From: Apostichopus japonicus
Lineage: Eukaryota > Echinodermata > Holothuroidea > Aspidochirotida > Stichopodidae
Assembly: GCF_037975245.1 (NCBI RefSeq)
Contig: NC_092572.1
Coordinates: 8,075,501-8,139,500 of the forward strand
Direction: 5' to 3'
Length of the DNA: 64,000 bases
The position numbers were made by a program, and so were the translations under genes. The notes under the pieces were generated by a model, which was given only the letters and a program-made list of their open reading frames with translations, was not told the origin of the DNA and did no database searches. Below are positions 21,923 through 34,646 of the stretch, piece by piece; position 1 is the first letter of the stretch, and every line of letters starts with the position of its first letter.

Positions 21923-23019
21923 TGTTACGTTGGAATGCGAGAGGTCTCGATAATTAATTTTTAACGAGACACAAGCCTGGGTTTGTTTCCGTAAGGAACA
22001 CAGACAAATTGACGAGTCTAGAGATTTTAAACGAGAACGTAAACTATATTGAACAATGGATTTCGAACCAACAACAACAAGTGGTGATTACAAATATATA
22101 GAAAATTACTCACAAACTTAACAAGATAGGATACACTTTAAAACACGCTGGTCTCTTCCAACGGCGATATCCCTCAGCGGCCACGACCTTGATGACGACG
22201 ATTCTCGGTCCGTTGTACCGCGAAATTCACTGGTCCTCGACGAAGTTTCTCGCGATCCCAGAAACAGCAGTCACCTTCTTTCCGGCGATGCTCCAAAATA
22301 GAAGACGGACATCCAGCCACAATCGAGTGAAGCACAAGTCGAACTTCTCGCCGACTAAATATTACCAGAGTCAGTCCAAAATCAGCTTTATAGCCACCAA
22401 CTCCTGGCGTAACGAACTTCCTCAACGGAGACAGAAATTCTTCACCTTCTCCGAAATAAAGACTGGAAAACTGTACTTTCACAGCAAAGTCCTCTTCAAA
22501 CTTCTGAATGGAAGTGTAGAATCAATCTTGGTATCGATATCTCAATCCTTCAGAAACTACTGGCAGTTGAGCACTGACGATATATAGTAGAATGGTATAA
22601 TATGCGTCGTCGCTTGTATTCGTTCAGAAACTGAGAAACTCTCCGATCTGGGCGGGTTTTTATACGATTCGCCATGTCAAGAATCATCTAGATCTTTTTC
22701 GATACACTTGACCCAGTTTCTCTATTCTTGGAAGTCCTTTGCATATCTCGCGAACATTCCAGAGACTCCACGAAGATGTGTGCACAGCGCAACGGGACTT
22801 CACGTAAACCGACGTTAACCCGAGACCAGCGCGTCATCATAAGGAATATACCAGAACAATCATGTATTGCTCATTACATAAATAACATCCTGACGTTAAC
22901 CCGACCTTATTTCTCAAATATTGATTGTCACGTAGGCCATTTCAAATACTTTCTATATAATAACATTAGGTTCCTCACTAGCAGTAGCTAGCGTTAGGCT
23001 ACAATGGGCCCTCGTAACA
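21923..23019. mobile_element. Solo LTR
   Basis: 1,097 bp starting TGTTACG and ending CGTAACA, with ATGG on both sides (21919-21922 and 23020-23023). Without it the flanks join as CACATC-ATGG-CACCAAAT. The internal part is GC-richer than the surroundings and contains open frames of up to 132 codons that match nothing I recognise. The size, TG...CA ends and 4-bp duplication fit a Ty3/Gypsy-type LTR left after recombination. Confidence 0.8.
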
Positions 23020-23346
23020 ATGGCACCAAATAAACTATTGACTGATGACCACCAACAGCCCGGGTGTTGTTTGACTATCGGGAATTCAATTGTGTGTGTG
23101 TGTGGGGGATACAGAATCATCTACAATGCTATTCAACATTGACATTGAATGAGGACGACTTCAAGAATGTTGAGTTTTCATTTCAAAAATTAGTAGGCAT
23201 ATTGTGACGTGTGACTATGATAATGTGCAACAATGTTCTTGTGTCCTGATCTTAGATAGTAGACATTGAGATTTTTAGTTACGATTGTAGAGTTTCGCTC
23301 GCCCAATTTTTGCAGAGGACAATCACTCATGAGTTTGTACAATATC

Positions 23347-24090
23347 CAGTATTAGGTCTATAGTGTTTTCTTGGTTGTACTAGTTTCATAGATGGACATT
23401 ACGTGGCATTACTGTGGACATTTGGTATATTTTGAATGGGATGGATCATATTTCAACTTCAGGGTCATTATTAGTGCGGAGTATGATAAAGTGTTGTACA
23501 GTATACACCAAAACAGTTTTGCACCAAAACTTTGCATCTTGAATCATTTGTGGTCTAAAGTAGCTAGAATTGATGTTATGACTATTTGGTCTGGTAACCA
23601 GTATTAGGTCTATAGAGTTTTCTTTGTTGTACTAGTTTAATAGATGGACATTACGTGGACGTTACTGTGGACGTTTTGGTATGTTTTGAATGGGATGGAT
23701 CATATTTCAACTTCAGGGTCAATAGTGGGGAGTATGATACAGTGTCGTACAGTGTATACCAAAACAGTTTTGCACCAAAACTTTGCATCTTGAATCATTT
23801 TTGGTCTAAAGTAGCTAGAGTTGATGTTATGACTATCTGGTCTGGTAACCAGTATTAGGTCTATAGAGTTTTCTTTGTTGTACTAGTTTAATAGATGGAC
23901 ATTACATGGACGTTACTGTGGACGTTTTGGTATGTTTTGAATGGGATGGATCATATTTCAACTTCAGGGTCAATAGTGGGGAGTATGATACAGTGTCGTA
24001 CAGTGTATACCAAAACAGTTTTGCACCAAAACTTTGCATCTTGAATCATTTGTGGTCTAACAAAGCTAGAATTGATGTTATGAGTATTTG
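23347..24090 (+). repeat. Three tandem copies of a 251-bp unit
   Basis: Units start with CAGTATTAGGTCTATAG at 23347, 23599 and 23850; copies 2 and 3 are nearly identical, and copy 1 is slightly more diverged. Each unit has an open frame of about 61-71 codons (FEWDGSYFNFRV, QNSFAPKLCILNH). Because 251 is not a multiple of three the frames do not join, and each ends in a stop. It lies inside the 3.5-kb element. Confidence 0.85.
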
Positions 24091-24728
24091 ATGTATGTGT
24101 ACATTAGATTAATACTTTACGCATTCCATGTTTTACGTGGAATGATCTCACAAGTACAGTCACTGCTCTTTTCAGTATCCCAGAAAGAAGGAAATATGGC
24201 ATGAAATTACCAATGACATTGTTCTGGCTTATCCAAATTAATTTTTTTTATGTAGAAATCAGCTTGTTATGACCTATTCAGGAATAAAAATATGAGTTTT
24301 CATAGTAAATTTGTATATGGACAAATTGTCCCGTACGTCACATGTCCCATACGTCACAGGACAATTTTCATTTGTGTAATCACTGTACTGGAATGGCTTC
24401 ATATATTTTTTTCTAATATGTTACAGCTTAGCCCTTGGAAGGTTAGGCTATTCAAAAGTGATAACAGCTTGATCACTGCCCTCCTAATTTCAGAGGGGTT
24501 TCAGCTTTGCTCGTTAGTAAAAAAAACACAAAATTCTCTGGTCCCGTACGTCACAATGTACATTAATTAAGATGGGACCTAATTAAAGCAAGTGAAGGAA
24601 ATCTTCATGAGTTTGTAATAAAGTAGCAGCAATAACAAATATGAAAACTTGAAAACGTTTCTGGAAAATAGATTTTTTATAACTTTGAGACACTTAGACA
24701 CTTTTAGGCAAATAGCTTGGACCTGCCC

Positions 24729-25133
24729 ACTACTGAGTTGATATATATCTTACCTTTAACTTCATACTTCTGACATATTTTACGTTCAATTTCATACTAC
24801 AGACTTGATACATATCTTACCTAAAACTTCATATTACTGAGTTGATACATATCTTACCTTTAACTTCATACTTCTGACATATTTTACCTTCAATTTCATA
24901 CTACTGAGTTGATACATATCTTACCTAAAACTTCATATTACTGAGTTGATACGTATCTTACCTAAAACTTCATATAACTGAGTTGATACATATCTTACCT
25001 TTAACTTCATACTACTGACATATTTTACCTTCAATTTTATACTACTGAGTTGATACATATCTTACGTTCACCGCCATACAGTTGATATATATTTTACCTC
25101 TGACTTACCCAACTGAGTTGATACATATCTTAC
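24729..25133 (-). repeat. Exon/splice-donor minisatellite, proximal part
   Basis: About eleven further units directly adjoining the donor of the ATP6V1A exon, so that the real exon end is the first unit of the array. Some units keep the GTAAG donor, some have it changed (CTAAA or CGTAA variants). Together with 20960-21217 the intron holds on the order of eighteen donor-like copies. Confidence 0.88.
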
Positions 25134-25305
25134 CTTAAATTTCATACTACTGAGTTGATACATGATGTCATTCATATTCTCCCTGATAATAGCCCAGGTA
25201 ATCTTATTTTCACTTTGAGCTGTTGTCTCGACTGCATGCCTAACCATATCGTAGAAAGCAATCATGTTCTGAAGCATGCCGACTGTCTTGTAGAATGGAC
25301 AATAC
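25134..25305 (-). pseudogene. ATP6V1A: ATP6V1A penultimate exon, frame intact
   Basis: 172 nt, acceptor GCTTCAG, donor TTTAAG/GTAAGA, 57 codons with no lesion. It contains [38 protein letters not shown] and, at the 3' end, YQLSSMKFK. The last 25 or so bases of this exon plus the first bases of the intron are the unit of the minisatellite that fills the following intron. Confidence 0.9.
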
Positions 25306-26584
25306 CTGAAGCATCAAGGAACAAATTAACAAGATATTACTGAATAAACGATGTTATTGAAACTAGGTTGAAATTACATAACAGTACATTCTCACCTTCT
25401 TTGGTAATTTTAGGCCAAGAAAGTAGCTTTAATATACAGGAACAATGTACCAATTAATATCAAATCCATTCCAAGCTAACTGTGGTTAAAGAAAAGTATT
25501 TAACTACTGTACAGCCTGGGTCAAAGTAATTACAGTGAGGGACAATATTCTATCTAAAGTCCTAAGTGAAAACAGTAAAAGCTAAATCTGCTGTACAGGG
25601 TGTTCTAAAGATTAATGTTGACAAGCTCAATATTGGTTTTTGGGAAGCAGATGACTACTACGTGTAGGAGCGGAAAATAAGTAATCCAGTATCACACTTT
25701 AAAAATAATGCTTTTACAAAATGGTCAAATTGCTATATAAATAATACAAAGAGGTGTAGCAGTTTTTGTACACAGAAACCTTGATATTCTAAAGAGAATA
25801 ATTTCAGAACCTTCAAAATTGACACACAAATTTGAGCACTAAGCCATACAACTCAACAGATGCCCACTCCTCAGCATTAGTAAAAGCATACTTGGTTTAC
25901 ACATATACATGTTATGTAGATATTAATTGCATTAGTTTGTGAACGTACCACTCAGCTATTATATAAGGTGAAAGTTATTTGCTACTGAAAGTACATTCCA
26001 CCAAGCATGACTGCAGTTATAACATCACATGACATCAAGTGGCAATTATGAAACACTTAAACAGACTATTCACCATAGATCTCTGCAGTTCAATAAATAA
26101 ATGAAACCGATTTTTGCCATTACTTAATTAGTTGTTTGTTTTAATAAACAAATGGAACATATCATAACTACTTAAAGTAATAGAACAGATGCTTATTTCA
26201 ATAACTTCCCTAGTAAATATTTTACCTATCAACTTAACTGTTTGCTAAAATATAACTTGATGCTGTCACAAGTGATTTTTTGTATAATCTAGTAAAGGTT
26301 TGAAATCATGACAAATTTAAAGTAGTTAGTGAATCTACTTTCACTCATTTAGTTTCTTCTATCAAATGAAATATAAATACCAAAATATTGAAATGTAGGG
26401 AAAGCACATTATTCATTTTACCTGTCTGCAAGTTACAATGCAATCTGAATTTGCTGTAAAAAACTAGGTCATTGGTCCGACAACCTTCCAAAGCTGATTT
26501 TGATTGTCCAAACACAAAGATTTTCCTAAAATTGTTAGAAGTTTGTGAAAAGATATTTCTGTTACTCGAACCCATACCACTCAC

Positions 26585-26740
26585 CTATCGTATTGTGTGT
26601 AGCCATTTTGTTGCAAGAAGTCATCCTTGATGAGCTTGGCTACCTCTAGAGTAAAACTTATCTGGCTCAGCTAGAGAACCCTTTCCAACAAGCTGGACGA
26701 TTTCTGCCAAGTCTTCTTCCTCTTGGAGAATTTCTTTGAC
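26585..26740 (-). pseudogene. ATP6V1A: ATP6V1A exon with +1 frameshift
   Basis: Encodes [20 protein letters not shown], then GSLAEPDK, a T-run with one base too many, and, in the shifted frame, [20 protein letters not shown] ending YDR at GATAG/GTGAGT. 156 nt against 155 expected. Sequence apart from the indel is close to the animal consensus. Confidence 0.85.
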
Positions 26741-28478
26741 CTATTATGTGTAAACATATTAATTTACAATTCCAAGAGCAATGTTTGTAGCACAAGTCAG
26801 GTGATTATACGTCCTCAGGTGATTTCATATATTCACCTAGGAACTGTAATTGCTCAAACAAGATTTCACCTGCATGATCATCATATTTCATCGTTTCACT
26901 TGACTATGCTCCTTTTTAAATTCTTTCAGTGCCAGTTAAGATCTGTTCATCTCTGTTTTCCAGATCCATATTTCCAATCCTTGTAACACTATGACATCAC
27001 ACATTTACAAAGTGACAGCTTCCAGACACCAACTTTTACCTACGATATATCCCAAAAGGAGCAGCTTTTTCTTATCTGTTCAGTGGAGTTGGTTATTTAA
27101 AGCACATATCAGCATAACAAAATGCTAATTTTTGTGTTCTCCTTTAACTGCAAGAAAAACGTCTTAAACTTCTCAAAATTCTCAAACTTGATCTCTGAAC
27201 AATCACCTACCACTAAGGGACCAGAAGTTAGGTAACTTTTAATTAGTTGAGATACTGTACATTGATTGTACCATTAACGTCAATATTTACCATTTCAAGT
27301 TCAATAGAGGGGGAGCATGCACCATTGGGGCAAAATTATATAAAGAAATGAGCACTAACTGCACAAGGCCCAATACACCATGTGGATAGAAGCTTAATAT
27401 TGCTGTATTTTCATCTTATATCCTCCATAAAGATTTAGAATTATTTCACTCTCTCAAGAACACATCACGGAAACAGCAGTTCACATGCCTACTGTTTCAA
27501 ACAATATCTAGCCATATTATTTTCTTAATTACTAACAGCAAAGCTCTGTTCTACAGTGACAGCTGAGGAAAGAAGCACAACTTATGAATACAAAATTTAC
27601 TAGAAGTAAACAAGATCTGAATGGAAGACCAGAACTCAAACAAGAGACATTGTGTCCAGCATTATCTGTGGTGAACGAGGCAAAGACTGTCAATCATGCG
27701 CTGATCTCTGCAGCCACAAGAGATGACTGTCAAAGATCTGACTGAAGGTGTTTTTCAACCCCAGTTGACACCGACTGATAGAGGCCTTATACTAAGTAAC
27801 AACATAGTCTTCTTTTTCATCTCTCTTAATACATCACAAAGGCAGCAGTTAACAAACCTCATACAAATCAAGTAATTATATTTATTATCAAGTAATTTAT
27901 GTCCTAATAATAACAGCAAATAAACATATCTCAGAATATATAACCTTGTAATATTTCACATCAACTATATCAAAACTTATCAAAGTGCAGTAACAATTGC
28001 TTCCTTCTTCTATACAAACTAAGAAATACATTGGGCATCAAGGTAATGAAACCGTGACCTTGAAATATATCTAGACTAAGCAAATAATGAAATCAATAAA
28101 ACAAAAGGGATTTATTCTCCCCTTGTCATGGGATCAAAACTGAAAGGCAGATAATACTTTCAATTTGTAAAATAGATATTTCTATTAATTTGGTACAACT
28201 GTATCTATTTCCTCTTTTAACAAGAATAATCAGAAACACTTGAAAAACACAATGAGTGTGTGGTTAGTTAACTAATTTATAGGACTGTGATTTCAGAATG
28301 AAGGAGTTGAGTACATTTCTCATGTTTTGATGGACATGCCAATGCCTGAAATGTTTGGCTATTTCTTACTCATTACACAACATAATAACACACACTGGTC
28401 AGATCAGGATGACAATAAAGTTTTATTCAAAGTTAATGTTAAATGATGGTCAGTTCTAACTTTTGAATTCTATCTCAC
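26741..28478. other. ATP6V1A intron, nothing recognised
   Basis: AT-rich, no repeat ends or coding signal that I can support. The same is true of 25306-26584, 28689-29336 and 29452-30832. Confidence 0.5.
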
Positions 28479-28741
<263 letters not shown>

Positions 28742-29335
28742 TCATACAAAATTGAACTAATTAATAACAACCTTAACTCGTTTAACATTTCAACAAAGCA
28801 TGTTTGCACTTGTAAACTTGTCAAGCTACATTTCAAAGGTATATAAGTTATCAATCATAATTGGCAGTCCTTACATTGTTGAATTTTCTAACCAACTGCT
28901 GCATTTTCTCTGACACTAAGAGAGTTCCACATTATACAAATTAATATATTATTGAGAAGATACTTACTGAATGTTGTTAGAAATAAACATTTAACAGCAT
29001 TCTTCTACTGAACGCCATGATAAGAGTAAAGCCAAAACAGTTTCTCATACCATGCTTTGTTGAACAATTGAACCAGAGAGGCTTCTTACTGGTATATTAC
29101 CAGTCACACTGGCTGTAATTTTTGTTGAGGTTTTTTGTCGTTGGTTATTTTGTTTGCTGTTGTTACGTTTAATAAATTGCATGGATATCAATTTTTTGAG
29201 ACAATGAACCTGACAACTTAGAGATCTGTAAACTTTTGTAAACTGTTTCATGAGGGTTTTTAAAATCCAAGATGGAGATTTCTGTAACAATGGAGAATGA
29301 GGATACCCATAACGAGACGTAATGACAGTAACTTA

Positions 29336-29647
<312 letters not shown>

Positions 29648-31743
29648 CTATAATCCCATGATATTAAATGCAAAATGTTTTCAAACTTTTTCATTCGTTT
29701 GATTCAACACCTGAAAAAGATACTCTAGTAGTTATATGGTAATTAATCAAAATTGTTGCATGATTTTCGTATTGAACAAAGCTCAACAAAGAAAATGCAT
29801 CCAAATTGATCTCAAAAAGCTGCTAAGCAATCAATAAAACCAATCAATCAATAAAGCCAATAAGTCAATCAATAGATTAATGAAACTAATATAAACAAGG
29901 AACTTAAGACAAAGAAAACACAAGATCAGTAGATAGAGTACTTAATACAAAAAACTCCATTAATGATTGATGTGTGTGCGAGAGCTTAACGTGACCAAAT
30001 TGTATTATATCAGTTAGTAGTTAGTTTCTAAAGGCAAAACAATTGTTGGGCAAACAATCTGTGAGGTTACCTTAACTAATATAAGACCTGTATTACTGCA
30101 TAATCAGCAAATATTATCAGGCTGCTATAATAAGCCTGTTGACAGTCAATGATGTGTGTTTTAATTCTAGAAAATTCCCGAAAGAAACTTGCTTTTAACC
30201 AGCAGTTGTCTAGCAATGCTATCAAGTGGGTAACATTGTGAAATTCTAGACATTTAAATGTTACATCCTAGACAGAAGTGTACACATATATTATTTACTA
30301 TACATAAGCAAAGATAATGTGGCTAGCATCCAAAGTGGTCACCAGATGATCCCTGATTAAATGCACATCATTCACTGTGCACTACATATTGTCTACTATT
30401 GTATTATATTTAGTCTAAGTTGAATATTTTCTTTGTCTTTCATTGTATTGTTTCTACCAGCTTCATTTGTTTCTTTATTTTGGTGTAACATTTGTGTATC
30501 CTGATCGACCCATGTAAAACTACATAGGTAAAGACTATTGAGCAGATCACAATAAGTAATGCTGTAAACATTAACTGTATGGCGTGACACTAACAGTAGA
30601 ACAGGAAATGCTAGTACTGTACATAATTTTTTAACTTATCTTAATCTTTCCTCAAAGTTGATAGCCAATCTGTTTTCAGTTTCTATTATAGGCCTTAAAT
30701 TTCTCTTCAAATACTGTTATATTAGAAAGTTAAACTTGGAAAGAAACCCAAATCCACCTCCATCAGCCATCTGGAGCTATTTGGACTCAGTTTCAAAAGA
30801 AATATGTTTGTAACAACTTGAAACCAACTTAATAGGCCATCAGCTGAAGCTCAAAATGTGGCTGTAAAATCAGTTTCGTTCCAGCAACACCGGGTCTAGA
30901 CTTTTAATGCATTTTTGGGTAGTTTAATGCATCACAAACATTATATCAAAAGTTCTCCAAAAAATTTCCTGCAGTATTTTTGTAACGCACCCTTGAAATT
31001 GGGTATGTTATGTAGACATTACGTGCTACGATGCTATGTATTAGGAACACATGTGCTAACGTTAGATTTGGTACAGTGGTGCATACATACCACTCTTTTC
31101 TTATATGTTTAATTACGACTGATATATATTTTTTTGTATAATAGTTGGGTCAGGGTTACAAGAATGGTGGAAGAGGATTCTGGTCTAAGGGTCAGTGAGG
31201 GTTGTTTTCAGGCATTACAAGTTGTGCCCTCCCCCCCCCCCCCTCCATTTTCGCCAAAATGGTAAAAAATCACATTTTCAACTTTGAAATATGAAATACA
31301 ATTTTTGCACATTATAACTTAAGGGTTTTAATTATAAAAATTTACCACTTTTAATAAACTCAGATATAATGCTTTGTAATAAATCAAATATTTTTAGATT
31401 TTCCCCCTATGTTATGAATGCATTTCTACTGTGCATGTATGCGTAAATATACACATATAATGAAAAGTTCCTCTCCATAATTGTTACACTCCCCATCCAA
31501 ACTGTTTTACACATGTGAACCCCCCCCCCCCTCCCTCTACTTTACATGTAGCTAAATCCCTAGTTACAGTGAGATGTGCCAATGCCCCAAGACCAGTGAG
31601 TTATATCTTTTGTATAAATCAATATATAAGTTGGCACACTAAGACATCATGGCATATCGTAGATGTGAAAAAAAGTTAGTCGGTATATATCCGTTACCTT
31701 AGTACTCTTTCTACAGTCTTCTGCAAACTAGGTACTTTCTCCA

Positions 31744-32472
31744 TGTTACGGAAACGACATCTTTATAATTCGTATTCCTGCAAAAAGTGTTTCCAAGGGA
31801 GTTAACGTATAAAAGAAAAGATCACAAGGTTTTGAATGGTATTTTGAATAATAATAGTTCTATATTCTACAAATAATATGAATAATAAAGGTGAATGGTA
31901 CAAATAAGTGAATAACGAAGACAGTTAACTTAAGCCCCAGATAGAAAGAAATAATGTATCTATTAAGACTGGGTCGATACACTCAATGGTGTAGTAGAGC
32001 TGGGCCTTTGCGATGATTCAAGATACAGGTTCTTCATCAAAAGGCGCGGCAAGGAATTAATAAGTGATTAAAAGTTCATCCAAGGACAGTTGTACTAGTT
32101 ATAACAGGATCCACTTCAATTCACTGCATGGAAGTCAGGTATGGAAAAGGGAAAGTCCATTCCGTAGTAGAGGTGAAGATAATTAGATGAAATAAAAGTC
32201 ACTAAAGACTTGAATATCCTTCAGTCAAAACTTGAACAGATGCACAAAACGTGTTAACAATATGAATAAAACAGGTAACGAAATGTTACGGCAAAACAAT
32301 AAAGAACCGTGATATTGGAACAGGGTCAGGGGCGATGGTTCCCCAACAACAGTATATAAACCTCTGACTGGTTTCAGGACGCGGTATTTGCGTCATCGTC
32401 ATCAGTAAATGTAGTTGTGAATATGCATGAGGTAAAGCATGCCCATAACACCCTCCTCCCCCCTCCCCTCTC
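31744..32472 (-). mobile_element. LTR with adjacent polypurine tract (minus strand)
   Basis: On the minus strand, a polypurine run (32451-32472 reversed: GAGAGGGGAGGGGGGAGGAG then GG) is followed directly by TGTTATGGGC, and the segment ends CCGTAACA at 31744. About 707 bp with TG...CA ends, and TTTATATACTG near its start could be the promoter TATA box. A PPT immediately before an LTR marks a 3' LTR; the rest of the retroelement has been lost. No target duplication is visible, as expected for a one-sided remnant. Confidence 0.6.
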
Positions 32473-32711
32473 AGCAAAAAAAGGGTGATTTGAAGAAAAT
32501 GTGGATATTTATCATAAGGTGTCTGTTAGGTAGGGTAATCTACGTAAAACTACTAATAGCTAAAATGAATATATGAATAAGATCATGTTTTCTGGTTCCT
32601 TTAAACTCTGGGGAACAAAATAATGACAACATGACTTTGAAAAAGTTAACCCTCTTCACAAACTTCAAACTTGATTAAAATTTCAGACTAAGATATCAAG
32701 AGTTAACACCA

Positions 32712-34646
32712 TCACAGTTCATCCTCCAAATCATCTTCCCCTGCATCAACAATCTCAACATCTTCTTGGAAGTTGCTGCAATTTCTATATTAACATAGGT
32801 CTGTACACGGTAGTTGTGCATTCATTCAGGAACATCTTCCTTTAAGACATTTGCCGACTCTACAGCTACTGCTGACACACTGAAGCAAAAAATCTGGGTC
32901 AGGTGGATTCGTTATCTAAGTGATTATAAGGTCATCATTTTCAAGTTTCCATCCATGTCCCTCTGGTAAGAGTGCATCAATCCTTTGCTGCAATGCCCTA
33001 CTGTGAATAGCAGCCTGGTTGGTGCAGCGCTTAACATGCTGGATCGGAGCATCTTTTGTTGGTGGTAAACTCTGCTCTGAGGAGGAGATGAACAGAACAC
33101 CTTGTACCATGAAATTGGATATTTTTGAGTCTCACATTTTATGATGGGGTACCAATATAATTACAATTCAGCTAGAAATATGTTGCAAATTACTTTAATA
33201 ATTTCAATGGAAAGATTAACCCGATATTGCATCTCAAAGCGTTTAGAGAATTTTTTAATTTTCCTTGGGGAGGACCCCCATATGCCAAAAGTCCTAGATC
33301 CACCCCTGAACACTCAATGAACCACACATTGAAGAGAGTACTTTACCTTTCAAGATCTGTATGTCTTCCTTGTCAAGAATTGTATCTAGTTTCTTCAACA
33401 TAGAGAGTGGTACCTCACTTCAATGGCAACACGGTCTTTTCCTCTAATATTCATAAAATCTGGGTTCATCTTTTTTCCGCTCTGCTGCTTGTCGAAGCAA
33501 TACTTTAATAAAATGGAATAAAAAAAGCAAATTGTTTTGCATTTTCTGTTGATCAAAATGTAAGTTTGAACAAATAAGAACTAAGACAATTTTATGTGAT
33601 CTGCTCATCTGCTATGGACAAACAAAGACACATTCAAATTTTGCAAACCAGTGTCATGCAAAAAAGAATTAAAACAGGCTTTTTTTGACAGTACAGTACA
33701 TTATCTCTTAATCTTATGGTTTAAATTATACAATGGTAGATTATATCTGTTACTAATAATAAAGGAGACAGATACTTGTTCATTTTGGTAAAGCTAGACA
33801 GGCTGACCATACGACCTTGCAAACCTAACCTTATTGCACCTTTGTTACACTTATTTTTCTAACTAATATAATATCTCTATCATTCAAATAAAGGGCCACA
33901 GTAAGAAAACTATGAAGCCTGTATTTAACACTTAGGCTAGTGCCCCAGATGGAGAATTTGAAACAAATTTCCGTTCCTACCACCTTATAACAAAACAAAT
34001 CAGATGACCATGCCACTAATTATATTATGTTCAGGTCCAACACTGTGCCCTTTGACTTGGATTCTATCCCTCAAGAGCTACTGATCTTGCATTATGCAAC
34101 TTCTCTTAACACTTTAACTATGCCACAGAAGTACAAGTAGAGTCGTGTACTTAGGCTTACCTCCATCGAAAGTCTCTGCTTGCTGCAGCTTTTCCTGCAC
34201 CCGTTTGCAACGCTGATAATGTATTGTTTCTTTTCCCACATATAATACATTGAACAGGCAATACACCAGAGCTTCTGCTTGGTTTCCTCGATCTTTTCCG
34301 TCAATTCTTCGTTCAAAATCATATGGGGTCTCCTCTGGAACTGTCCGTTTTCTTGCAGCAATGTGCTTGCTATCAATGAACCGCCTGTAACACTTATCGT
34401 GGAACCCCATCATACTATGCTGTTGAACACACGCTTGATCGTAGTAGGCCATGGAGTAATCAATAGTACAGCGATATCACTGTCTCCGCCGCTGAGATTA
34501 AGCCAATCTTTAGCGCAGGAAGTAACTTTAGTCCATCGTTTATTCGTCAGTGCCTTGACTGCTTCAAATTTTACAGATTCAATTTGCACTGAGCACTGTA
34601 GATTTCCGTGTGTCGGAGGCTGACTAGCGCCCGTGGGAGCCGCCAT
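32712..34646 (-). pseudogene. Decayed gene of a repeated Cys-rich protein family
   Basis: The start at 34646 is MAAPTGASQ. Next come KDWLNLSGGDSDIA, then in another frame GFHDKCYRRFIDSKHIA, then LPVQCIICGK in a third frame, and a donor GGAG/GTAAGC near 34160. A second exon around 33400-33510 has LLRQAAERKKDEPRFYEY and RGKDRVAIEVRYHSLC. A third (32712-33115) has LPPTKDAPIQHVKRCTNQAA, LLPEGHGWKLEND, then a Cys-rich tail (CVSSSCRVGKCLKGRCS, CTDLC) with stops at two places, ending EDDLEDEL. I recall the same block order from uncharacterised multi-copy proteins of many invertebrates; the tail resembles tesmin/TSO1-type CXC clusters. Function unknown; carriage inside TIRs suggests a transposon protein. 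Confidence 0.65.

Larger units (their letters stand above)
21218..24728 (+). mobile_element. 3.5-kb TIR element with subterminal motif arrays
   Basis: The ends are GGACAGGTCCAAGCT and (inverted) GGGCAGGTCCAAGCT. It interrupts the minisatellite, and ACTA is present on both sides, a possible 4-bp duplication (ambiguous because the target is repetitive). The 14-mer GTGACGTACGGGAC or a one-base variant occurs at 21397, 21562 (inverted), 21728 and 21747 on the left, and inverted at 24328, 24344 and 24541 on the right. Such subterminal arrays usually bind transposase. The interior holds a solo LTR and a 251-bp triplication and no recognisable transposase. Superfamily not assignable. Confidence 0.75.

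Noticed and set aside
22174-22587. Coding gene of 102-132 codons
   Set aside because: Overlapping frames on opposite strands inside a solo LTR; no recognisable product.
23392-24091. Three similar 61-71 codon genes
   Set aside because: Copies of one 251-bp tandem unit in a transposon; no splice signals, starts or known domain. Kept only as a repeat with an unexplained frame.
21397-24554. TGACGTAC motifs as CRE-type promoter elements
   Set aside because: They are confined to the two ends of a TIR element and point inward symmetrically, which fits transposase sites rather than a promoter.
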